A DNA stretch of 5,582 bases, taken from positions 1-5,582 of the forward strand of contig DAOVFR010000177.1 in assembly GCA_030672805.1 (NCBI GenBank). Direction: 5' to 3'. A model generated the notes under the pieces. It worked only from the letters and a program-made list of their open reading frames with translations, had not been told where the DNA came from and searched no databases. Of the stretch, positions 1 to 5,582 are shown piece after piece (within the stretch, counting starts at the first letter, position 1; every line of letters begins with the position of its first letter). The stretch is from Candidatus Krumholzibacteriota bacterium. GTDB lineage: Bacteria > Krumholzibacteriota > Krumholzibacteriia > Krumholzibacteriales > Krumholzibacteriaceae. The translations under genes and the position numbers were made by a program.

Positions 1-1861
1 CAATCCTTTCCGGTGAGAGACCGATCTCATCGAGCAGCTCATCCCTCCGTCCGTGCGGCACGAAACGGTCGGGAATCCCGATCCGGACAACCCTGCCGCC
101 GTTTCCTCCGTCCATGAGGAATTCGCTCACCGCATCGCCGAAGCCCCCCAGGACGGCATTCTCCTCTATAGTGAACATGGGCACCCGCGAGCGCGCGAAG
201 GAACCGACGAGATCCTCGTCGATCGGCTTTATGAACCTCGCGTTCACGACCGACGCATCGATTCCCGAACGTGCAAGCATATCCGCCGCCTCGAGTGCCG
301 CTCCCACCATGGTTCCTACCGCAATAAGTGCTGCATCCTTGCCCTTCCTCGCAACCTTCCCTTTCCCGATCTCGACCGGCCCCGCATCCCGGTCGATCCC
401 GTCGCCGGGTACTGTTCCGCGCGGAAAACGGACCGCGATGGGACCGGCTTCGTAATGAAGAGCTGTCAGCAGCATACGGCGCAGCTCATTCCCGTCGCAC
501 GGCGTCATGATCACTATACCTGGAATCAGCCTCAGATAGCTCAGATCGAACGCGCCGTGATGCGTCGGCCCGTCCTCGCCAACTACCCCAGCCCTGTCCA
601 GGACAAACCGCACGGGAAGCTCCTGCAGCGTTACATCGTGAATGATCTGGTCGAAACCGCGCTGAAGGAAGGTCGAGTAGATCGCCACGAACGGTTTCAT
701 TCCGGCCCTTGCAAGGCCCGCGGCGAACGTGACTGCATGCTGCTCGGCGATCCCCACGTCGAAGAAACGGTCAGGAAACCTTTCCGCGTACGGTGCAAGT
801 CCGGTGCCTTCCTTCATTGCCGCGGTGATCGCCACAACACGGTCGTCGAGGCCGGCAAGCTCGATGAGCGTCTCGCCGGCCACGCTGCTGTACTTTTTAC
901 TCTTTTTACCGCTCCTCGAATTGCCCGTCGTCTTGTAGAAGCTGCCGATCCCGTGAAACTTCTCTGCGTTCTTCTCGGCAAACTTGTATCCCTTGCCCTT
1001 CTTCGTCACCATGTGGACGAGTATGGGACCGGGAAGCTGATGCAGGTGTGAAAAGGTTTCCACGAGCATATCCATGTTGTGCCCGTCGAGCGGGCCGAGG
1101 TACCGGAACCCAAGCTCCTCGAACAGGATGGTCGGAACGACGAGGTTCTTGATGCTTTCCTTTATCCTCCTGGCCAGAGCCCGTGCCTTCCCCCCGTGAG
1201 ACGGGATCCTGCCGAGCAGTTCCCAGATATCCGCCTCGAGCTGCAGGTACGGTTTTTTTGTCGTGATCCTCGTCAGGTATCTCGAAAGGGCGCCCACGTT
1301 CCTCGAGATGGACATCTCGTTGTCATTCAGGATGATGATAAACCGGTTTTTCTTCAGATGCCCCGCCTGGTTGATCCCCTCGAAGGATAGGCCGCCGGTA
1401 AGAGCGCCGTCTCCCACGACGCATATCACGAAATGATCCTCTCCCCTGATATCACGGGCCGCCGCCATCCCGAGGGCGGCGGAAATAGCGGTGCTCGCAT
1501 GCCCCACGCCGAACATGTCGTGCTCGCTCTCGGCGATCCGCGGAAAACCACTGATGCCGTCCCGTGTCCTCAGGTTCCTGAACTCTTCCCGCCTGCCTGT
1601 CACGATCTTGTGCGTGTAGCTCTGGTGCCCGACATCGAACACTATCTTGTCCCGGGGAGATTCGAACACGTGATGGAGTGCAAGCGTGATCTCGACGCAC
1701 CCGAGGCTGGACGCGAGGTGTCCTCCCCTGCTCGAGACTACCTCGATGATGTACTTCCTGATCTCGGAGCTCAGCTGCTCGAGTTCCGAAACCGAAAGAT
1801 CCTTCAGATCGGCTGGAGAATTTATCCTGCTGAGCATTTCACCCATGTTGGCACCTGACAT
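1..1861 (-). CDS. dxs: 1-deoxy-D-xylulose-5-phosphate synthase (3' end cut by window)
   Basis: Dxs is a cytoplasmic thiamine-diphosphate enzyme that joins pyruvate and glyceraldehyde 3-phosphate to give 1-deoxyxylulose 5-phosphate. This is the entry step of the MEP isoprenoid pathway and also feeds thiamine and pyridoxal synthesis. I translated the minus strand by hand: 620 codons stay open to the window edge, close to the full family length of about 620-640, so only the last few residues are missing. Seen in order: GGHLASSLG (46-54, with the active-site His48), DVGHQSYTHK (76-85), the ThDP/Mg motif GDGALTGG (150-157) with NDNEMSIS (179-186), KFH (301-303), a Lys-rich linker (317-323), the pyrimidine-domain GIAEQHAVTFAAG (370-382, catalytic-type Glu373), LDRAGVVGEDGPTHHGAFD (421-439) and RFPRG (478-482). 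All key residues expected of a working enzyme are present. The start is uncertain. ATG 1861 lies 6 nt after the upstream stop, whose TAG contributes to a weak AGGT. ATG 1846 has a better AGGTG 5 nt upstream and gives the more typical N-terminus. ATG 1837 is also possible. Confidence 0.96.
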   Translation of the reverse strand, partial: MSGANMGEMLSRINSPADLKDLSVSELEQLSSEIRKYIIEVVSSRGGHLASSLGCVEITLALHHVFESPRDKIVFDVGHQSYTHKIVTGRREEFRNLRTRDGISGFPRIAESEHDMFGVGHASTAISAALGMAAARDIRGEDHFVICVVGDGALTGGLSFEGINQAGHLKKNRFIIILNDNEMSISRNVGALSRYLTRITTKKPYLQLEADIWELLGRIPSHGGKARALARRIKESIKNLVVPTILFEELGFRYLGPLDGHNMDMLVETFSHLHQLPGPILVHMVTKKGKGYKFAEKNAEKFHGIGSFYKTTGNSRSGKKSKKYSSVAGETLIELAGLDDRVVAITAAMKEGTGLAPYAERFPDRFFDVGIAEQHAVTFAAGLARAGMKPFVAIYSTFLQRGFDQIIHDVTLQELPVRFVLDRAGVVGEDGPTHHGAFDLSYLRLIPGIVIMTPCDGNELRRMLLTALHYEAGPIAVRFPRGTVPGDGIDRDAGPVEIGKGKVARKGKDAALIAVGTMVGAALEAADMLARSGIDASVVNARFIKPIDEDLVGSFARSRVPMFTIEENAVLGGFGDAVSEFLMDGGNGGRVVRIGIPDRFVPHGRRDELLDEIGLSPERI

Positions 1862-1867
1862 GTTGAC

Positions 1868-2305
1868 CTAGAGTACTAGAATTGCGCTGAGGATTCCCAG
1901 TACCACACCACTCATTACGTCAAAAGGTTTGAAACGGAGCACCCTCAGATTATTTCCCCACCTGAACTCATCTTTCCCGTGAAAACCCGACAGGATCGTG
2001 TTCAGTACGTGGACCTGTTTCCCCTTTTCACCCTTGATACGCATCGTGTCGTGAATAATAATCATACTGTACGTCGCCATGAGCGAGAACACTATGGACG
2101 AGAAACCATACTTTATCCCGATACCGGTGGACATGGAACTGAAGACCGCGGAATGCAGGTTAGGCATCCCATCGGCCTGGACAAACTTTACCAGATTAAC
2201 TTTTTTTTCTGCAACAGAATAAACAATCACCTTCAAACATTGGATTAAAAAACCGCATAGCAGCGGTACGAGAAATAACTGTCTGTATAGGATTTCCTTG
2301 ATCAT
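1868..2305 (-). CDS. Divergent PAP2 (DUF212/YuiD-like) small membrane protein
   Basis: A 145-residue hydrophobic protein resembling the divergent PAP2 family, whose biochemical role is not established. The family takes its name from a distant likeness to PAP2 lipid-phosphate phosphatases. Likely membrane segments are about residues 9-30, 67-86 and 128-145, with a weaker one near 52-64. Family landmarks are an N-terminal LIQCLKV (20-26) like the usual AQxxKV, DGMPNLHSA (45-53) matching the usual GGMPSSHSA, IIIHDTMRIKGEKGKQ (82-97) matching MYDAxGVRRxxGxQ, LNTIL (101-105), and RVLRFKPFDVMSGVVLG (121-137) matching the usual ELLGHxPxEVxxGxxLG. Several invariant-looking positions differ: Ser-Ser to Asn-Leu before the conserved His51, Asp-Ala to Asp-Thr, and Gly-His to Arg-Phe. 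I chose ATG 2305, 1 nt past the ispA stop, because it suits stop-restart coupling and the normal family N-terminus. GTG 2317 would add four residues and overlap ispA by 11 nt. Neither start has a clear ribosome site. GC is about 45%, well below the neighbours. Its place between ispA and dxs suggests, but does not prove, a link to prenyl-phosphate metabolism. Confidence 0.85.
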   Translation of the reverse strand: MIKEILYRQLFLVPLLCGFLIQCLKVIVYSVAEKKVNLVKFVQADGMPNLHSAVFSSMSTGIGIKYGFSSIVFSLMATYSMIIIHDTMRIKGEKGKQVHVLNTILSGFHGKDEFRWGNNLRVLRFKPFDVMSGVVLGILSAILVL

Positions 2306-2306
2306 G

Positions 2307-3209
2307 TCAGGATGCACGTTTCAGGATCATCGAAAAAATCCACCGGATGAAGCCGTCGCCGCCGAGGCCCTTTATATATAATGTCGCTTCCTCTATCAGC
2401 TTCGCCGCGATCTCGCGCGAGCGCACACTTCCGTGACAGGCTGGATGGGTTATTTTCGCCTTTTTCGAATCCTTCCGCAAGCCTTTTCCAACAAGCGCTT
2501 CATCGCCCTCGAGGTCGAGAAGGTCGTCGACGATCTGGAAGGCGAAACCAACCCTGCGGCCGGCCCCGTGAATACCGTTCAACGTTTTACTGTCGACCCC
2601 GGCCAGCATGGCGCCGATCGACATCGATGCAGCGATGAGCTCCGCCGTCTTTCTCGAATGTATGAACTCGACCCGTTCCTCCGTCGGATCCATACCCTCT
2701 CCCTCAAGGTCGGCTGCCTGCCCGCCTACAAGGTATCGTGAACCGGCCGCCTCCGACAGGATCCGAACTGCCCCGGTGACCAGATCCCCCGGAGCGGCGC
2801 ATTCCGAAATGATCCGGAATGCCATTGCCTGGAGAGCATCGCCGGCGAGAATCGCCACCGCCTCTCCGTATTTCACATGACATGACGGTTTTCCGCGTCT
2901 CGTATCGTCATCATCGATCGCGGGCAGATCATCATGGATCAATGTATACGAGTGAAGACACTCGATCGCGCACGCCGCGTCTAGCGCCGCGTCGCAGCGC
3001 GGTCTCCCGAAGAGCTCGTGAACCGCGACACAGAGGATGCCGCGCAATCGTTTTCCGCCCCCGAGGGTCGCGTATCTCATTGCCCCGTTCAGTGACGCGG
3101 GAGGTTCCTCCGGGGGAGGCAGAAGCTCCATCAGACGCGTATCGATGCGTAACTTTTCCCCCGTCAACCGTTCGATAAAACCCGCCTGTCCCGCATCATG
3201 CGCTTTCAT
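2307..3209 (-). CDS. ispA: Short-chain polyprenyl (farnesyl/geranylgeranyl) diphosphate synthase
   Basis: A 300-residue soluble trans-prenyltransferase that adds isopentenyl diphosphate to dimethylallyl and geranyl diphosphate, making the C15 (or C20) precursor of undecaprenyl phosphate, quinones and other lipids. Seen in order: GGGKRLRG (50-57), which binds isopentenyl diphosphate; the first Asp-rich motif DDLPAIDDDDTRRGKP (93-108); YLVGGQAADLE (159-169); HSRKTAELI (184-192); and the second Asp-rich motif FQIVDDLLDLEGD (224-236). All metal-binding aspartates are intact. A Tyr lies five residues before the first motif, followed by TLIH, with the PA insertion inside the motif. This is the pattern of bacterial farnesyl diphosphate synthases such as E. 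coli IspA, so C15 is the likeliest product, but C20 cannot be excluded. ATG 3209 is chosen because GGAGG sits 9 nt upstream. The upstream in-frame ATG 3218 directly abuts that same GGAGG and would be badly placed. The gene overlaps the end of xseB by 14 nt. Confidence 0.95.
   Translation of the reverse strand: MKAHDAGQAGFIERLTGEKLRIDTRLMELLPPPEEPPASLNGAMRYATLGGGKRLRGILCVAVHELFGRPRCDAALDAACAIECLHSYTLIHDDLPAIDDDDTRRGKPSCHVKYGEAVAILAGDALQAMAFRIISECAAPGDLVTGAVRILSEAAGSRYLVGGQAADLEGEGMDPTEERVEFIHSRKTAELIAASMSIGAMLAGVDSKTLNGIHGAGRRVGFAFQIVDDLLDLEGDEALVGKGLRKDSKKAKITHPACHGSVRSREIAAKLIEEATLYIKGLGGDGFIRWIFSMILKRAS
2371..2399 (-). promoter_or_regulatory. Candidate internal sigma70-type promoter for the DUF212 gene and dxs
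   Basis: On the minus strand CTGATA (2399-2394) is followed, after 17 nt, by TATAAA (2376-2371). These match the sigma70 consensus at 4/6 and 5/6 positions with ideal spacing. The -10 box lies in a 12-nt A/T-only run (2371-2382) within the otherwise GC-rich 3' end of ispA. A transcript would start near 2364, about 60 nt ahead of the DUF212 start. The run also encodes Leu-Tyr-Ile-Lys, so it could be chance. Confidence 0.25.
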
Positions 3210-3411
3210 CGTCCGCATCCTCCGCGTCGGCTGAAAGCTGCTTGATCTTCAGTTCGGCTTCATCGAGCATCTTCCGGCACATCGTTCCTATCTTCATCCC
3301 CTCCTCGTAGAGCTTGATGCTCTCCTCGAGGGGCACATCCCCTTCCTCGAGCCCCCTGACGATCTCCTCGAGCCTTCCCGTCGCTTCCTCGAAGCTCATC
3401 TTCTTCACCAT
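3196..3411 (-). CDS. xseB: Exodeoxyribonuclease VII small subunit
   Basis: A 71-residue cytoplasmic protein, the small subunit that assembles in several copies on the C-terminal part of XseA to form exonuclease VII. That enzyme degrades single-stranded DNA from both ends to oligonucleotides. The family signature is plain: SFEEATGRLEEIVRGLEEG at residues 6-24, VPLEESIKLYEEGM at 26-39, and a helix ending in LDEAELKIKQL. The tail (about 60-71) is acidic, with many Asp and Glu, as is common in XseB. The length is normal (E. coli about 80). ATG 3411 has AGAGG 6 nt upstream. The next in-frame Met (residue 5) lacks a better site. The gene overlaps the end of xseA by 7 nt, which should couple translation of the two subunits, and overlaps the start of ispA by 14 nt. 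The repeated CTCGAGGA stretches in it simply encode repeated Leu-Glu-Glu. Confidence 0.95.
   Translation of the reverse strand: MVKKMSFEEATGRLEEIVRGLEEGDVPLEESIKLYEEGMKIGTMCRKMLDEAELKIKQLSADAEDADDESA
3219..3223 (-). promoter_or_regulatory. Ribosome binding site deciding the ispA start
   Basis: On the minus strand GGAGG lies here, inside xseB. It is 9 nt from ATG 3209 but immediately adjacent to ATG 3218. This spacing makes 3209 the likely ispA start. Confidence 0.75.
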
Positions 3412-4853
3412 GGTTTGCCTCTCTTTCTACTTTCAACCTTGCATCGAGCTCCTCCGTCGTGGAAATTGACCATGATATCGTCACCCGGTTTTACGCTGCC
3501 CACGCCTCTCAGCACCGTATCGCCATCCACGGTTGTGCAGAACGTGTATCCGCGCTCAAGTATACTGAGGGGGCACAGTCCATCGACGTTCCTGAGCATT
3601 CCCTCCAGCCCGCGCCTTCGCAGCGCCACTGCCCCCTTCACCCGTTCCCGCAGCAGGTGCCGAAGCCGCCTGACCGACTCCCTCGAGGCCGACATCCTCT
3701 CGGCCGGTTTAGCCCTGAAGAGCTTTTCGAGAGATCTCGAAAGACGGCCGTCGAGCATCCTGAAAGAGCGTTCCATCGCCCGCTCGATCCTTATCCGCCG
3801 GGACTCGATGCCGCTCAGCTCTTCCGATTGTGTCGATCTCCACCAGTGGCACAGCCTTCCACCCAGATCGTCCAACACCAGTTCGGCGCGTTCCAGCCGA
3901 TGAACGAGGGCGGGGAATACACTGCTGCGGAGAAGATATTCCAGGTGCCCAAGCCGATGCCTGGCCGACTCCCTTACGAGCCTGCCGAGACCTGAAAGGT
4001 ATCCATCGAGCAGACTCTTAACATCGTCTATATGCGGCGTCGCAAGCTCCGCGGCCGCCGTGGGGGTGGCGGCATGAATATCCGATACATAATCGGCAAT
4101 CGTCGTATCGATCTCGTGCCCGATGCCGGTGATTACGGGATGAACGGAATCCGCCACGGCCCGGGCAACCTCGTCGGTATTGAACGTCCACAGGTCCTCA
4201 ACGCTCCCGCCCCCCCTCGCAAGGATCACTGCATCGACATCCATCAGCCGGTTCGACCTCTTAAAGGCCCTCACGATCGATGCGGCGGCGCCTGTTCCCT
4301 GGACCTCCGCACCGATGTGAACCACCTCGGCAACGGGCCAGCGGCGCCGGAGGGTATCTATGATATCACGTATCACCGCTCCGGTCGGCGATGTAACGAC
4401 AACGAGCCTCTTCGGATAAGCTGCAACGGGGCGTTTCCGTTCAGCGGCGGTATGCCCTTCATCCATGAGCTTCTGAAGAAGCCGCCGGTACTCGAGCTCC
4501 ATCGTTCCCCTGCCAGCGGGCGTTATTTCGGTCGCGATCAACTGTGTCTGGCCGCTTCCCCCGTAATGGGAGATCCGACCCGAGGCTATTACGAGCTGGC
4601 CGTTCTCCGGGCCGAACGACAGCGCCCCGGAGTATCGCCTGAACAGTACGATCCGCAGGCTGTTCTTCCCGTCACGTATACTGAAGTAGAAGTGCCCTGA
4701 TGTGTGGGCCTTGAAATTGGCGATCTCGCCGATCACCCGCACTGCGGGAAACTCGGTCTCCAGTTGCTGCCGTATGGCTTCCGTGATCTCGGTTACGGTG
4801 TAGACGTCATCCCGCTCGTCTTCCTGCAAACCAGTACGGTCACGTTCCTCCAT
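3405..4853 (-). CDS. xseA: Exodeoxyribonuclease VII large subunit
   Basis: A 482-residue catalytic subunit of exonuclease VII, which trims single-stranded DNA in repair and recombination. Domains seen: an N-terminal OB fold for single-stranded DNA (about 17-112) with VRVIGEIANFKAHTSGHFYF (38-57); the catalytic core (about 145-275) with TSPTGAVIRDII (154-165), ILARGGGSVEDLWTFN (210-225), GIGHEIDTTIADYVSD (243-258) and AATPTAAAEL (261-270); a long Arg/Glu-rich coiled-coil region (about 275-420) where small subunits dock; and a C-terminal PLSILERGY segment (428-436) with a short beta domain. Asp163, Arg213, His246 and Asp249 line up with the E. coli residues known to be needed for activity, so an active enzyme is expected. 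The length is slightly above E. coli (456), because of an N-terminal extension of about 15 charged residues. ATG 4853 has GGAG 6 nt upstream, within the end of folD. The folD overlap is 14 nt. Confidence 0.97.
   Translation of the reverse strand: MEERDRTGLQEDERDDVYTVTEITEAIRQQLETEFPAVRVIGEIANFKAHTSGHFYFSIRDGKNSLRIVLFRRYSGALSFGPENGQLVIASGRISHYGGSGQTQLIATEITPAGRGTMELEYRRLLQKLMDEGHTAAERKRPVAAYPKRLVVVTSPTGAVIRDIIDTLRRRWPVAEVVHIGAEVQGTGAAASIVRAFKRSNRLMDVDAVILARGGGSVEDLWTFNTDEVARAVADSVHPVITGIGHEIDTTIADYVSDIHAATPTAAAELATPHIDDVKSLLDGYLSGLGRLVRESARHRLGHLEYLLRSSVFPALVHRLERAELVLDDLGGRLCHWWRSTQSEELSGIESRRIRIERAMERSFRMLDGRLSRSLEKLFRAKPAERMSASRESVRRLRHLLRERVKGAVALRRRGLEGMLRNVDGLCPLSILERGYTFCTTVDGDTVLRGVGSVKPGDDIMVNFHDGGARCKVESRKRGKPW
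3418..3422 (-). promoter_or_regulatory. Ribosome binding site of xseB
   Basis: AGAGG (preceded by G on its 5' side) lies 6 nt before ATG 3411, within the last codons of xseA. It supports the first Met of xseB rather than the Met four codons later. Confidence 0.6.
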
Positions 4854-5582
4854 CTTTCTCTCCGAATCCCCGTTTCGCCGCCTGAAGTGTATTTGCCATC
4901 AACATGGCGACCGTCATCGGTCCAACGCCGCCCGGGACCGGCGTTATCAGGGAAACCTTCGGAAACACGGTATCGAAATCGACATCACCGGCAAGACGGT
5001 ACCCTTTTTTCGCGCTGGCGTCTTCCACCCTGTTCACGCCTACGTCGATAACGACGGCGCCCTCTTTCACCATGCCGGCCGTGATCATCGAGGCCCTTCC
5101 GATCGCCGCCACGAGAATATCGGCTCTCGATGTTATCGCGGCCAGGTCCTTCGTGCGTGAATGACAGAGCGTAACCGTCGCGTTGCCTCCCTCCGCCTTC
5201 CTCGATAAAAGCAAAACAAGGGGTTTGCCTACGATGATGCTTCTTCCAACGATAACGACGTTTTTTCCCGATGTCTCGACACGGTACCTTGAAAGAAGTT
5301 CGGAGATGCCCCGAGGCGTGCAGGGGACGAATACGGGCTGCCCCGATGCGAGACGTCCCAGGTTGTATGGATGGAATCCATCTACGTCCTTATCCGGAGA
5401 GATCCGCTCGATGACCGTCTGCTGGTCGATATGCCCGGGAAGCGGAAGCTGCACGAGAATCCCGTCCACGCCGGAATCGCCGTTCAGCTCATCGATCTTT
5501 CCTGACAGCTCGATATCATGAACGCCGGCAGGCATCTCGATCAGTGTCGAATCTATACCGCACTTTCCCGCCGCGCGCACCT
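4840..5582 (-). CDS. folD: Bifunctional methylenetetrahydrofolate dehydrogenase/cyclohydrolase (5' end cut by window)
   Basis: FolD is a cytoplasmic enzyme that oxidises 5,10-methylene-tetrahydrofolate to methenyl-tetrahydrofolate with NADP and hydrolyses it to 10-formyl-tetrahydrofolate, supplying purine and formyl-Met synthesis. The 247 codons present lack only about the first 50 residues of a normal protein of about 285. Counting from the first complete codon: GILVQLPLP (40-48, with the active-site Gln), SPDKDVDGFHPYNLGRL (61-77, active-site Asp), PCTPRGI (86-92), the Rossmann nucleotide loop VGRSIIVGKP (111-120, with Ile where Asn is common), ADILVAAIG (153-161), GAVVIDVGVNR (174-184), and the C-terminal signature ITPVPGGVGPMTVAMLMANT (212-231). 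GTG at 5580 encodes an internal Val and is not a start. By alignment with E. coli FolD the codon just before it should be the catalytic Lys, and its two visible bases (AG) fit AAG. The gene is first in this part of the operon and overlaps xseA by 14 nt. Confidence 0.97.
   Translation of the reverse strand, partial: VRAAGKCGIDSTLIEMPAGVHDIELSGKIDELNGDSGVDGILVQLPLPGHIDQQTVIERISPDKDVDGFHPYNLGRLASGQPVFVPCTPRGISELLSRYRVETSGKNVVIVGRSIIVGKPLVLLLSRKAEGGNATVTLCHSRTKDLAAITSRADILVAAIGRASMITAGMVKEGAVVIDVGVNRVEDASAKKGYRLAGDVDFDTVFPKVSLITPVPGGVGPMTVAMLMANTLQAAKRGFGEKDGGT
4860..4863 (-). promoter_or_regulatory. Ribosome binding site of xseA
   Basis: GGAG lies 6 nt before ATG 4853, inside the 3' end of folD. 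It supports this ATG as the xseA start and the 14-nt overlap between the genes. Confidence 0.7.

Noticed and set aside
53..1051. Long plus-strand open frame of 332 codons
   Set aside because: It lies opposite dxs, whose minus-strand translation carries every Dxs motif. The plus-strand protein is Arg/His/Pro-rich with no recognisable domain, a shadow of GC-rich coding DNA.
1433..1858. Plus-strand open frame of 141 codons opposite the N-terminal part of dxs
   Set aside because: Antisense shadow, with no domain or convincing ribosome site and composition typical of reverse-strand GC-rich DNA.
3216..3218. Upstream ATG as the ispA start
   Set aside because: GGAGG directly touches this ATG, leaving no room for initiation. 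ATG 3209 has 9-nt spacing to the same site.
3305..3395. Repeated CTCGAGGA-type octamers that look like a tandem repeat or binding-site array
   Set aside because: They encode repeated Leu-Glu-Glu in XseB. The Leu CTC plus Glu GAG codon pair is frequent throughout the window, so no separate repeat is needed.
4032..4700. Plus-strand open frame of 222 codons opposite xseA
   Set aside because: It is antisense to the conserved XseA catalytic core, has low-complexity composition and matches no family.
5578..5580. GTG that could be read as the folD start
   Set aside because: The preceding frame continues to the window edge, and alignment with FolD puts this Val just after the catalytic Lys. About 50 N-terminal residues must lie outside the window.

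Overview
The whole window is one tightly packed operon segment transcribed on the minus strand. It runs from right to left in the order folD (5' end cut by the window edge), xseA, xseB, a polyprenyl synthase gene (ispA type), a small membrane-protein gene of the divergent PAP2 (DUF212/YuiD-like) family, and dxs (3' end cut by the other edge). There are no RNA genes, mobile elements, CRISPR arrays, terminators or intergenic gaps longer than a few bases. All five junctions are overlaps or near-abutments: 14 nt, 7 nt, 14 nt, a 1-nt gap and a 6-nt gap. Translational coupling along the chain is therefore likely.

Right part (about 3196-5582): FolD makes and interconverts one-carbon tetrahydrofolates, and XseA plus XseB are the large and small subunits of exonuclease VII. 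Left part (1-3209): a short-chain prenyl diphosphate synthase and Dxs, the first enzyme of the methylerythritol phosphate (MEP) pathway, flank the small DUF212 membrane protein. This half is an isoprenoid module with the entry enzyme, a chain-elongation enzyme and a membrane protein that may act on a lipid phosphate, although that last role is not known.

The order folD-xseA-xseB-ispA-dxs is a familiar bacterial arrangement, well known from Bacillus and clostridia. The DNA here is GC-rich (hand-counted lines of ispA and dxs are about 63-70% GC), with mixed AGG/CGG arginine codons and good GGAG/GGAGG ribosome sites, so the organism is clearly a bacterium using the MEP pathway. The sequence alone does not fix the phylum. 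An uncultured GC-rich lineage or a GC-rich Firmicute-like bacterium would both fit.

The part most worth a second look is the DUF212 gene. It is markedly poorer in GC (about 45% by hand count) than its neighbours, carries altered residues in the family's most conserved motif, and may have its own promoter inside the end of ispA. The rest is ordinary housekeeping sequence.
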